From positions 55,449-70,950 of the forward strand of contig DMOI01000047.1 in assembly GCA_003452395.1 (NCBI GenBank): a DNA stretch of 15,502 nucleotides, in the 5' to 3' direction. Position numbers and translations under genes: made by a program. Positions 6,177-14,148 of this stretch are shown piece after piece (position 1 is the first letter of the stretch; every line of letters begins with the position of its first letter). The stretch comes from Clostridiales bacterium (GTDB lineage Bacteria > Bacillota > Clostridia > Lachnospirales > UBA12420). The notes under the pieces are model-generated. The model was not told the origin of the DNA. It saw only the letters and a program-made list of their open reading frames with translations, and did not search any database.

Positions 6177-7169
6177 TCACCACCATATTTTAAATCCCTC
6201 ATACTCTTCCTCACCTGTAAGATGCTTGACTAGTCTGTATAACTCTAGCCTTATCAAATGCTTGTACGATACATTTCTACCCAATTTTTTATGCATTAAT
6301 GTTGTTTGTATTTTATTTTCATACTCCTCTAGTACTACTCTTTTTCCCTTGTCTTTTAGGTAGAGATAGTTTAGCTTGGATTCAAAATCATCTTCAGTAA
6401 TTTGATTTTTGTTAAGTAATGAAAATATTAATCTATCTACTATTAGAGGTTTAAATATTTCGGAAATATCTAAGCTAAGAGAGAATCTCTTTGTACCTGG
6501 CTGATGTAGATAACTTATGGTCGGTACTAACTGCGTATGATATATCTCACTTGTAATCGTAGTATACATGAGCGAATTTATAAAGGAAATTAGAGAATTA
6601 ATCATATTATCAGGTGGCCTTTTAACTCTTTTTTCAAAGTTTATTTCCTGATTTATTATTTTGTTAAAAGCTCTATAATATGTTTCTCTTATGTTTCCCT
6701 CTATACCCATAAGCTGTTCTACTGTGCCTTGTAAATCTAGTTTTTCACGCAGTTCTGCTATTCTGTCGATCTCCTCTTGCAAATCCTTGCCTCTCGTATT
6801 ATAGTAACGCAAATTTCTATGTATATTATAAGTCCCCGCTTTTAATATTTCTTTTGCTATAAATAGCCTTTTCTTATTATTGCTGTAATGTTCCACTTGG
6901 TTTACAAGCAAAAATCCTGAGTTCAGTGTTTCTCTCGGATAATAGCTTCCTGAGTAATATCCATAATAGTTGAAAAAGTGCATTGTTATGCCTTTACTAG
7001 ATATAAAATCTATAAGCTTAGAGTTTAATGTTACCTCACCTATGATATAAAGAGTATCTACAGTTTCTATCGGTATTGTATGTTTTTCATTATCCTCTAA
7101 TATAACAATCAAACTATTATCTTTTCTTTTTAATTCTCCACATTTGGTTATGTAATAATTCCTTTTCAT
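6177..7169 (-). CDS. cas1: CRISPR-associated endonuclease/integrase Cas1
   Basis: Cas1 is the metal-dependent integrase that inserts new spacers at the leader-repeat junction together with Cas2. The N-terminal beta domain (about 1-75) and all-alpha catalytic domain are complete. Expected metal ligands are Glu157 (GIEGNIRETYY), His222 (YLHQPGTKRFSL) and the acid in LDISEIFKP (Glu237). The reading frame is open back to a GTG at 7178, but I place the start at the ATG at 7169 (330 aa). AGGTGA, overlapping the cas4 stop codon, is 5 nt before this ATG, and homologues begin similarly with M-K-R-x-Y. It follows cas4 with almost no gap and precedes cas2 by 6 nt. Confidence 0.97.
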   Translation of the reverse strand: MKRNYYITKCGELKRKDNSLIVILEDNEKHTIPIETVDTLYIIGEVTLNSKLIDFISSKGITMHFFNYYGYYSGSYYPRETLNSGFLLVNQVEHYSNNKKRLFIAKEILKAGTYNIHRNLRYYNTRGKDLQEEIDRIAELREKLDLQGTVEQLMGIEGNIRETYYRAFNKIINQEINFEKRVKRPPDNMINSLISFINSLMYTTITSEIYHTQLVPTISYLHQPGTKRFSLSLDISEIFKPLIVDRLIFSLLNKNQITEDDFESKLNYLYLKDKGKRVVLEEYENKIQTTLMHKKLGRNVSYKHLIRLELYRLVKHLTGEEEYEGFKIWW

Positions 7170-7178
7170 AATCATCAC

Positions 7179-7670
7179 CTATATATAGCATAATTCGTAA
7201 TATGCACATTTTTTACATATCTTCGAATCTATCTTTTCTGGTACCTTTTTTTGTGACTCTATACCTGCTATATTCTTTAGTATTTTTTCAAGTTCGTCTA
7301 TATCATCTTTTGATAAACATACTTTTTCTCTTTTTCTGAGTAATGGATAGTCTATCTCTCCTATCATATCCTCTAAACCTAATTTTTTTAGATAATACAA
7401 ATAATATTTCAACTGCCATATACTTGCCTCTTCTATTGATTTACTTTTTTTGATTTCATGTAAAACTTTATAATCCTTTATAAAGTCAACATTTATAGTT
7501 TCATCAATTAGAATATGCTTTTTCTGTCTTTCATAGGAAGTTTCGTCAACCAATTTTCCTATAATAACGTCTTCATTTTCATTTTCCATCTGAATATCAT
7601 TTGAGAAATACCATAATTTGCGTTTGCACACAAAGTAGTAGTATATCATTATTCCTGTAACTTTTCGCAT
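7179..7670 (-). CDS. cas4: CRISPR-associated exonuclease Cas4
   Basis: A 163-aa Cas4 (RecB-like nuclease with an iron-sulfur cluster), which trims prespacers and helps select PAM-containing fragments for Cas1-Cas2. The four cluster cysteines are present: Cys15 (FVCKRKLWYF) and Cys152, Cys155 and Cys161 (ICKKCAYYELCYI). The nuclease core is recognisable as Asp63, then Glu72 and Lys74 in HEIKKS, and QLKYYLYYLK (86-95) as motif III. It is short but of usual size for the I-B form. The start is supported by AAGGTGAG 3 nt before the ATG. It lies 16 nt after cas3 and abuts cas1, so the three adaptation genes form a unit at the end of the operon. Confidence 0.95.
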   Translation of the reverse strand: MRKVTGIMIYYYFVCKRKLWYFSNDIQMENENEDVIIGKLVDETSYERQKKHILIDETINVDFIKDYKVLHEIKKSKSIEEASIWQLKYYLYYLKKLGLEDMIGEIDYPLLRKREKVCLSKDDIDELEKILKNIAGIESQKKVPEKIDSKICKKCAYYELCYI

Positions 7671-7686
7671 ATGCTCACCTTCTTGC

Positions 7687-9867
7687 TTATAATATATTAC
7701 TAACTACTTTTATTTTATCTTCTTCCTTTTTTTCTTTAGCTATTACCACTCCAATTTCTTTCGAGTAATCACATTCTAATATCTTTATAATTTCATACTT
7801 ACTTATCTCTACTGTTTCATTATTATCTAGTCGTTTTTCAGCTTCTCTATAATTTAAATCAACAGTATACCTCAATATTTTTTCTCTGGCTTCAATCCTA
7901 ATTCTCTTCTCTGCATTACTTTTATATATTGCCAAATTCTCTTGTATAATTTTCTTGTTTCCTAAGTAGACTTGTTTAGGTATTACAGTTATATTATCTA
8001 TATTTCTAAACCTTTTTCTTACTTCTTTTTTACTTAGTTCGTATTCTGTAATACTTTTTATATATTCAATATTTTCTGTTACTCTTTTATAATATTCTGT
8101 ATCTTTTAGTATATCAGTTGTATAGACCTTACTAATTGCCTCTAGTTTTTGCTGTTCAGATATTTTTCCATCTATACCTTTTAGCGCGTCTTTTGATAAT
8201 TCAAATATTTTTTCATCAATAAAGTTTCCTACACCACTACAACTTCTTTTCCCTCCGTCAAAAACGTAACAGTTGTATTTTTCTATACCACGTTTCCCCT
8301 TTCTGTTACATCTTCCCATTCTTTGAAAGAGTCCATTAACATCCGATAACTCAGTGAAAAGCAGTTCGAAGTCTATGTCCAGAGATGCTTCTACAACTTG
8401 TGTAGTTATCCATATTCCTCTTTCTTTATTGTCAAGCTGACCAAATTTAAAAATTGCATCTTCTTTTTCTTTTCTGTGAATTTTTATAAATTTCCCGTGT
8501 AACAGATTTATATTGACTTTTTGCCTTCTTAAAATATCACTATTGCAAAGTTCTTCATATGTTTTCTGGGCCTTTTTTACTGTATTGCATATAACTAATA
8601 TTTTATTATTATTAAATTTATCTATTATACACTCTGAATCCAAATCGTCTTCCACAACTTTCAAACTATGTCTTATCTCTTCATTATTTATAAATGGTTT
8701 TTCTGTTTTAAAATCTATGCCCTCCTTTCTTAATAAATCAATTATTATTTCTGGAAGAGTGGCTGTAAGGATTGCAAACTTACCGCCTATTTGAGTTATA
8801 TATGAAAGTCCCAGTATTAGGTGTGACAATAAATCATCTGAGTACATTTGTACTTCATCTATTACTATTTTCGAGTAACTCATTGTGGCTAACTTTGGCT
8901 CAAAATCTCTATATCTAAACACAACATCAAAAAGTTGATCTAAAGTGCATATTGTTAGTGGTAATGATAACTGTTTCGTTTTTATAAAATATCTTTCAAT
9001 ATCACTATCTTCTGTATCATTTCTCATATATTCACTATATGTATCTGAGTGAAGAAGTCCAACTAATTCCTTATTTTCTTTTATTATATTATTTCTTATC
9101 CTATCATAAATTTGATTAATTGCAGTTTTTAACGGAAGGGTAAAGAAGCCTTTATTATCACCTATCCATAAAAGCCCTGCTTCTGTTTTTCCCATTCCTG
9201 TTTGTGCTACTACAACTACATTATTCTCTCTATTGTTTATCATAAAATTTTGTAAATCATTCCATTTGTAATCTAGCTTTTGTAATTTAGCATTCAAAAA
9301 ATTATTCTCAATTTCAACTGATATATTCGAACTTGCAGCATAATCAAGTCTGTTGAGCAAACCTTTTATTTTTACATAATCCATGAATTCCTTTTGATCG
9401 CTGTATGTTCTATTATTAGAGAAATATTTTATGCTTATTTTCTTAACATTTTCCAAGCTTACTTTATTATATTCAAAATTTTTTATTTCTTCTTTTAGCA
9501 ATTCTACTTCCGCATTATAGTTTTCATCGTCATAATTTCCCCTATCATGGTGATATGCTATTGCCTGTACTAAAATTTTAATTTCTTCCTCTGTAAATAT
9601 AGTCTTCAAATACTTAGTATCTAAAAATGCTATGCTTAATAAGTTATGTGCTATTTCATTACTGTATTTTTTAATTCCTTCTATTTTACTTTGAAATTTT
9701 AAATTCATTTTTCCTAAATCATGATATAAACATGCTGTTTTTAATAAATACCAATTTATTTGCATAACTGGATACATACTTCTCAGTATTTCATAATTTT
9801 TAATAAGCCTATCTGTGTGTTCTTGTATAGTTTCAATTGGATTTGATTTCGCAAGATAGTTATTCAT
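7687..9867 (-). CDS. cas3: CRISPR-associated nuclease-helicase Cas3 (HD fused)
   Basis: A 726-aa Cas3, the effector recruited by Cascade to nick, unwind and degrade target DNA. The N-terminal HD nuclease domain is intact: His17, the HD pair 49-50 (LYHDLGK), His74 (EIAHNLLS), His106-His107 and Asp174 (NRLDYAAS). The superfamily 2 helicase follows: Walker A AQTGMGKTEA (221-230), DEVQ (337-340) in motif II, TATLP (368-372) as motif III, QVVEASLDID (490-499) as motif V and QRMGRCNRKG (515-524) as motif VI. DEVQ in place of the commoner DEVH is seen in this Cas3 branch. A C-terminal domain (about 530-726) completes the usual length. GGGG lies 8 nt before the ATG, and cas5 ends 15 nt upstream. Confidence 0.97.
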   Translation of the reverse strand: MNNYLAKSNPIETIQEHTDRLIKNYEILRSMYPVMQINWYLLKTACLYHDLGKMNLKFQSKIEGIKKYSNEIAHNLLSIAFLDTKYLKTIFTEEEIKILVQAIAYHHDRGNYDDENYNAEVELLKEEIKNFEYNKVSLENVKKISIKYFSNNRTYSDQKEFMDYVKIKGLLNRLDYAASSNISVEIENNFLNAKLQKLDYKWNDLQNFMINNRENNVVVVAQTGMGKTEAGLLWIGDNKGFFTLPLKTAINQIYDRIRNNIIKENKELVGLLHSDTYSEYMRNDTEDSDIERYFIKTKQLSLPLTICTLDQLFDVVFRYRDFEPKLATMSYSKIVIDEVQMYSDDLLSHLILGLSYITQIGGKFAILTATLPEIIIDLLRKEGIDFKTEKPFINNEEIRHSLKVVEDDLDSECIIDKFNNNKILVICNTVKKAQKTYEELCNSDILRRQKVNINLLHGKFIKIHRKEKEDAIFKFGQLDNKERGIWITTQVVEASLDIDFELLFTELSDVNGLFQRMGRCNRKGKRGIEKYNCYVFDGGKRSCSGVGNFIDEKIFELSKDALKGIDGKISEQQKLEAISKVYTTDILKDTEYYKRVTENIEYIKSITEYELSKKEVRKRFRNIDNITVIPKQVYLGNKKIIQENLAIYKSNAEKRIRIEAREKILRYTVDLNYREAEKRLDNNETVEISKYEIIKILECDYSKEIGVVIAKEKKEEDKIKVVSNIL

Positions 9868-9882
9868 TATCTTTTCCCCTTT

Positions 9883-10644
9883 TCAAATGGCAAAAATTAT
9901 TTTTTCTTCATTGTCAATCATTATCCGTGCATCTTCAGGTGCGCCAATTTTTGAAGAATAAATAACATCAACTTTATTCCATTCCCTAAATATCTTGGGA
10001 CTTTTGTTCGTTCCATGATTTACTAGTTCATAGTTTTTATTTAACTTGTACCTTGTACCTCTAGTCTTTAAACCAGTTTCTCCACTTAATATAATATCCT
10101 CTTTCTCTATCATACTTATTGGCACATATGCCGTATAATTGTCAGTAAGTTCAATATCTTCTTCAAGTTCCTTTTCTATAACATCAACAACCTTAACTTC
10201 TTTTATAATAGCTATATCTTCTCTTCTACCAAGCGATGGAAATTCTTTAGGGCATATAAAAGCTTGCTTTATTTCTTCAATTTTCGTCTGTTCTTCAGGT
10301 ATTATGTGGATTAATAATTCAACTTCCGTTAATAATTCTACAGTTGCTACACCCCTACATATTCCAAACCCATCCACTTCAAGTTGATGCCTTCCATCCT
10401 CAAACTTCATACCTGGTTTAAACTCATACCTTGTATATAAATCATTAACCTTAGAATGATACTTACCTTGTATACTTATTTTCATTTTATTATATTCCTG
10501 ATAACCACATAATGAATGAATCATTCCTATTACAGTAGAATAAGGCGGCAATGGGTATGTTTCTTTAAGTTGAAAGCTTGTTGGAACTTTGTAGTTTACA
10601 AGTTCTTGTTCTATTTTCACTCTAACAGCTTTCATAATATTCAT
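9883..10644 (-). CDS. cas5: Type I-B Cascade subunit Cas5
   Basis: A 253-aa Cas5 of the Cas5t/Cas5b type, the RAMP-fold subunit that caps the 5' tag of the crRNA and joins Cas8b to the Cas7 backbone. The diagnostic N-terminal segment TYPLPPYSTVIGMIHSLCG (29-47) and the first RAMP strand (MKAVRVKIEQ) are clear. There is a mid-protein SLGRRED motif, as in relatives. The reading frame overlaps the end of cas7 by 23 nt. The start is ambiguous: ATG 10644 lies 8 nt after an AAGGG element, while ATG 10635 would give the family-like MKAVRV start. There is a 15-nt gap to cas3. Confidence 0.93.
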   Translation of the reverse strand: MNIMKAVRVKIEQELVNYKVPTSFQLKETYPLPPYSTVIGMIHSLCGYQEYNKMKISIQGKYHSKVNDLYTRYEFKPGMKFEDGRHQLEVDGFGICRGVATVELLTEVELLIHIIPEEQTKIEEIKQAFICPKEFPSLGRREDIAIIKEVKVVDVIEKELEEDIELTDNYTAYVPISMIEKEDIILSGETGLKTRGTRYKLNKNYELVNHGTNKSPKIFREWNKVDVIYSSKIGAPEDARIMIDNEEKIIFAI

Positions 10645-11506
10645 TTACCTTCCCTTTTAATTTTTTGAACAACTCAGGCATAGATGTAGATTTTAGTTTT
10701 TCCTTAATTTCATTATCATTTTTAAATTTACCTTCGATAAGTCCACATACTGTATCATCTTTAATAAAGTCAAATAGTACCCCTTCTATTGCTGAAACAA
10801 CTATCTTTGCATCTTTAACTTCTAGTACATTTTGAAATACTGGATTTTTTATATTATACACTCCGCCTATCGCAAATAAAGGTTTTAAATCTTCTCTTCT
10901 TCCTCTTATATCTCTATATAATATAGAAACTGTATCTAGGAGTTTGCTTATTCTCCTTGCTTTTTCTTTATTATCAATATTTATTTCTTCGTTTTCATCT
11001 ATTCCTATTTGCTCCAAATCTGCTGTAATAGTATATCTGTAATAAGAATGATGAATTTCGGCTTGAGCTATATTCATATTTTCATTCAACCTATCTGCAA
11101 GTCCTTTATTAGTTAAAAAATCAAGATCACCTTTAAATGTTTCCAAAGACACTGCATTGGAAAGTCTTACTTTTGCATTTCGTGTAGTACTTCCCTCTCC
11201 TTTTTTCGTTTTCATATATCCAAATAAATCTATCTCAGCATAATCTTTTATTGTTGCATTAGGTGAAAACTGTATTACTTTCTTATCCCCGCTTCCTTCT
11301 GCTTTTACTTCCGCTAATGGTTCTCCCATTTGTTCTACTATGTTATATCTTATAGCTTGTCTTGATATATATGTATATTGTTCACCATTTCCTCTTGCCA
11401 TCTTCTTAAGCGATGCTACATTTCCAATTCCTTCTCCATAGTTTGCACTCTCAGCCTCAAAAATCATTGATATTATAAGTCCTTTTGGTTTCATGTTTTT
11501 ATTCAT
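10622..11506 (-). CDS. cas7: Type I-B Cascade backbone Cas7 (Cst2/DevR family)
   Basis: A 294-aa Cas7 of the Cst2/DevR family, the crRNA-binding backbone subunit present in several copies per Cascade. Family hallmarks are the start GLIISMIFEAESANYGEG (9-26), ISRQAIRYNIVEQM (47-60), the thumb-like region with DLFGYMKTKKGEGSTTRNAKVRLSNA split over 93-118, and AEIHHSYYRYTITAD (148-162), followed by a DIRGRRED motif. The start ATG overlaps the cas8b stop region by 8 nt (ATGAATAA). GGAGGGG is 6 nt upstream, inside cas8b, so the start is secure and translation is coupled. Length is normal for the family. Confidence 0.95.
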   Translation of the reverse strand: MNKNMKPKGLIISMIFEAESANYGEGIGNVASLKKMARGNGEQYTYISRQAIRYNIVEQMGEPLAEVKAEGSGDKKVIQFSPNATIKDYAEIDLFGYMKTKKGEGSTTRNAKVRLSNAVSLETFKGDLDFLTNKGLADRLNENMNIAQAEIHHSYYRYTITADLEQIGIDENEEINIDNKEKARRISKLLDTVSILYRDIRGRREDLKPLFAIGGVYNIKNPVFQNVLEVKDAKIVVSAIEGVLFDFIKDDTVCGLIEGKFKNDNEIKEKLKSTSMPELFKKLKGKVNEYYESC

Positions 11507-13082
11507 TAATTACCCCTCCATTTGTTTTTTTATATTCTTCTCCATCTATAAGTCCAGAAACAAAAGAATACCCAATAGTTTTGAAAATCACATCATCCTT
11601 TAAACAATCTACAAAAAATTGTGGCACCATTTTATTAGTATACATGTAGCAATTAAGCAGTGTATCCATAAACATACTTTTATTGTTTGTTTTCAAAGCA
11701 TTTAAAAGTCTATATGCTATACCATTTAACTTATTTTCAGACTTTTTGTTTTTATACGCTTCTTTAAGATAATATCCAGCTCCACTTGAAGATTTCAATA
11801 TATCTTTTTCAATATTTTCCATATATCCAACCCCTTTCATAAAATTAAAATTGATTTTTAACATACTTTTCACATGCCCAATATTATAATGCAAATCCGA
11901 ACATACAGATGTTTTTAATGTTAATGTTTTATGTATCAATAAAAATTGATTTTCATTATTCAGCACCTTATCCATTGTTTCTTCGTAAATATTAAAATAT
12001 GTATTAACTTCCTTAAATCCTGATTTCAATATGCTATTCAATTCTTCCTTTGACTCCTTCAGTATCTTCAAGCTGTTTTTAGATAATATATTAAATTTAT
12101 ATCTTTCTTCTTCATATCTAACTACCTGAATATCCGCAAGTTCATATTTTACATTATCATTTATACTTTCTTGAATTGCTGTAATTAAGGCCCTATATGT
12201 ACTATAGTTTCCTATTGATTCATTATCATTTAAAATTTTGTATTTTATTGTATGATTAATATCAACTGCAATTTTTACATATTGATTTTCATTTATAAAT
12301 ACGCCTTTTCCATAAACAGTTGTAAATCCTGCTGGTATACAATAATAAATTAATTTACATATAGGACAAACTTCTATATCACTTACAAAGTTCCATACAT
12401 GTGAAGTCTTTCTATTAGTGTCGAAGAACATTCTATTCAAAAAATTCAATCCATTTTCTATTTTATTTATTTGCACGTTACAAGCAAAACAGTTGAAATC
12501 AAAAGAATTTTTGTTAATTTCCTTGTTTTTTTTAATCTCTCCCAACAAATAACTAATTTCCAACATATTTGTGTTTATGTACTTGTCTATTATTGCGTTT
12601 GGAGCCTTGCTTTTTTTAGATTTTTGATCATAATAACCTATAATTTCTGATTTTAAAATTTGTTTTTTGTTATTATATAGTTTGTTTTTTAATTTTTTAA
12701 TTTTATCATAATCTATATCTTTTTTATTTAAAGTGAGATCAAGATCATTACTATTTACTAGGTCTTTATATGCTGAATTTTTCATCTTATCCTTTATATA
12801 TTTTATATCATCTTTTGTTTTTTCAAAATCCTCAACGCTTTCCATATTTATTATTTTATCTATTTTTTCAATTATTTTTGTATAAGTCATCGTCTTCTCA
12901 TACGTATCAATAAAATAGTTAAAATACTTCTCTTCAAAATTATCTAAACACTCAACTCCAAAACTAACACTTTGCCCTTCGTACTTAACTTCATCTTTAG
13001 CATGTTTTAGTATATTTACCATTCCAACTATTCCTGCATTATATAGCCAATCTGAAAGTTCTAATTTTATACTTTCCCTCAC
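11499..13082 (-). CDS. cas8b: Type I-B Cascade large subunit Cas8b1/Cst1 (CXXC-CXXC)
   Basis: A 527-aa large subunit that recognises the PAM and begins R-loop formation. The call rests on the two zinc-finger-like pairs that name the CXXC-CXXC (Cst1) family, Cys198-x2-Cys201 (FNCFACNV) and Cys239-x2-Cys242 (EVCPICKLIYYC), and on its place between cas6 and cas7. Other typical parts are the N-terminal LSDWLYNAGIVGMVNIL (9-25) and the segment after the second pair, IPAGFTTVYGKGVFIN. A very Lys-rich region (about 85-160) separates N-terminus and fingers. It starts with GTG in a 4-nt GTGA overlap with the cas6 stop codon. The sequence is strongly AT-biased but unbroken. Confidence 0.94.
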   Translation of the reverse strand: MRESIKLELSDWLYNAGIVGMVNILKHAKDEVKYEGQSVSFGVECLDNFEEKYFNYFIDTYEKTMTYTKIIEKIDKIINMESVEDFEKTKDDIKYIKDKMKNSAYKDLVNSNDLDLTLNKKDIDYDKIKKLKNKLYNNKKQILKSEIIGYYDQKSKKSKAPNAIIDKYINTNMLEISYLLGEIKKNKEINKNSFDFNCFACNVQINKIENGLNFLNRMFFDTNRKTSHVWNFVSDIEVCPICKLIYYCIPAGFTTVYGKGVFINENQYVKIAVDINHTIKYKILNDNESIGNYSTYRALITAIQESINDNVKYELADIQVVRYEEERYKFNILSKNSLKILKESKEELNSILKSGFKEVNTYFNIYEETMDKVLNNENQFLLIHKTLTLKTSVCSDLHYNIGHVKSMLKINFNFMKGVGYMENIEKDILKSSSGAGYYLKEAYKNKKSENKLNGIAYRLLNALKTNNKSMFMDTLLNCYMYTNKMVPQFFVDCLKDDVIFKTIGYSFVSGLIDGEEYKKTNGGVINE

Positions 13083-13825
13083 CCTATCACCTCCATCATT
13101 CCAAATCCCTGGCTACGTCTCGACCCTATTCCTGCCTTCATCAAATAATCCAGCAACTCTATGTCTCCCTCTAGCCTAAGCACACCTAAACTCGCTTCTA
13201 TTCCTTTTTTTAACTTTTCCTGTTGATGAAATACAACAGTCTTCTTCATATTCACAGGCTGTATAACCAGATTATTTACTTGTTCATCAGCATTTCTAGC
13301 ATCTGTAAACTTTATATAGTTGCTTTTTATATCTTCTTTTAATTTCTCTACAAAGTTTTCTTCGTTCCATAGTATATATGTATCTCTGTTAGTTTCCTCA
13401 TTATGATCTCTAACAACTATTGGTGCTAAAGTTTTTGCCACTAAAACGTTTTGGCTTATTACTTTTTCTTTTTGTAGCACAATATTAATTAGCTTCATAT
13501 TGTTACCATTAGCTAGCGGATAACTGTTATTCATAAATTTCAGAGCAGAATTATAGAAGTATATACCATACTCATAAAGATACGTGGAGAAATTGAATAT
13601 AATTTTATTACCTTGTAATAAAATCTTATCTTTCTCAAATTTAGCATTCTTCATAAATATTGCAAAGGTGTATGGTTTCTGTTTCAATTCCTCTTTACTG
13701 TATAATCTTTTATAAAAATCATTATCATATTTTTCAAATATGTTTTTCAAAAACGATATAAATGCACTTCTGTAATCAACTGGTAATTCATTTTTTTCTA
13801 ACTCAAATTCTAAAGCAAATCTCAT
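13079..13825 (-). CDS. cas6: CRISPR pre-crRNA endoribonuclease Cas6
   Basis: Cas6 cuts the array transcript within each repeat to give crRNAs with an 8-nt 5' tag. The frame is open to an ATG at 13846, but GGAGGTGA at 13830-13837 lies 4 nt before the ATG at 13825. The protein is therefore 248 aa, starting MRFALEFELEKNELP. The double RAMP fold shows as the first strand, KPYTFAIFM (50-58), and the C-terminal glycine-rich loop GIGSRRSQGFG (232-242), which is diagnostic. No histidine occurs before His141, so the usual N-terminal catalytic His is not evident. Tyr42, in RLYSKEELKQKPYTF, occupies that neighbourhood, and catalysis may use other residues. First gene of the operon, overlapping cas8b by 4 nt. 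Confidence 0.92.
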   Translation of the reverse strand: MRFALEFELEKNELPVDYRSAFISFLKNIFEKYDNDFYKRLYSKEELKQKPYTFAIFMKNAKFEKDKILLQGNKIIFNFSTYLYEYGIYFYNSALKFMNNSYPLANGNNMKLINIVLQKEKVISQNVLVAKTLAPIVVRDHNEETNRDTYILWNEENFVEKLKEDIKSNYIKFTDARNADEQVNNLVIQPVNMKKTVVFHQQEKLKKGIEASLGVLRLEGDIELLDYLMKAGIGSRRSQGFGMMEVIG

Positions 13826-13839
13826 TTTCTCACCTCCAT

Positions 13840-13944
13840 TCAACATACTTCAATATTTCCTAACACAAAAAAATCCAAATACACAAATAAGCAACTATCA
13901 CTACTCGCCTTTGCATTCTTAGATTTAACATACCGCATCCCCAT
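13840..13944 (-). CDS. Possible 34-codon small ORF in the cas operon 5' leader
   Basis: Between the cas promoter and cas6, an open frame starts ATG GGG ATG and runs 34 codons to a TGA just before the cas6 ribosome binding site. The peptide begins MGMRYVKSKNAKASSDSC and ends LGNIEVC. It has a basic N-terminal third, a central SSDSC, a hydrophobic second half and two cysteines. The start would be about 19 nt from the predicted mRNA 5' end. The ribosome binding site is poor (a GGGGAT 13 nt away), which argues against strong translation. It could be a leader peptide coupled to cas6, an independent peptide or a chance frame in a 5' UTR. I recognise no family. Confidence 0.25.
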   Translation of the reverse strand: MGMRYVKSKNAKASSDSCLFVYLDFFVLGNIEVC

Positions 13945-13969
13945 TCGGTTTTTACTAATCCCCACTTTT

Positions 13970-13998
13970 ATTATACAAAACTTTTTTACATATTTCAA
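13970..13998 (-). promoter_or_regulatory. cas6: Sigma-A-type promoter of the cas operon
   Basis: On the minus strand TTGAAA (13998-13993), a 17-nt spacer and TATAAT (13975-13970) give a near-consensus promoter. The predicted start near 13963 leaves a 5' leader of about 138 nt before the cas6 ATG. AT-rich DNA upstream (14000-14020) could act as an UP element. No other promoter is evident in the eight-gene operon. Confidence 0.75.
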
Positions 13999-14020
13999 CA
14001 CAATTAAATATAATTAACTA

Positions 14021-14037
14021 AAACATGTCAGATGTTT
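14021..14037. promoter_or_regulatory. Inverted repeat upstream of the cas promoter
   Basis: AAACAT-gtcag-ATGTTT is a perfect 6-bp inverted repeat. It is centred about 66 bp upstream of the predicted cas start point, a position typical of activator sites. It is short and AT-rich, so chance is possible. Confidence 0.3.
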
Positions 14038-14072
14038 CTACCTTTTTCTACAATGCGTATAAATACCTTTAC

Positions 14073-14116
14073 AAAATAAAACCGACCCTTTAGGATAATG
14101 TAAATCCATTAGGGTC
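14073..14116 (-). terminator. Intrinsic terminator of the ATPase gene
   Basis: On the minus strand GACCCTAATGGAT ... ATCCTAAAGGGTC (14116-14084) forms a stem with one interior mismatch region and a small loop, followed by GGTTTTATTTTG. It lies about 33 nt after the ATPase stop codon and separates that gene from the cas operon. Confidence 0.8.
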
Positions 14117-14148
14117 AGATTCCATGGCTTTGACAAGCATTTTTTCAA

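Noticed and set aside
13826..13846. Cas6 starting at the upstream ATG (13846)
   Set aside because: That start would include the ribosome binding site GGAGGTGA in the coding sequence; the ATG at 13825 is correctly spaced and gives the usual N-terminus.
14095..14106. ATGTAAAT-like end of the CRISPR repeat within the ATPase terminator
   Set aside because: The match is confined to the loop and stem edge of a clear terminator hairpin; coincidence.
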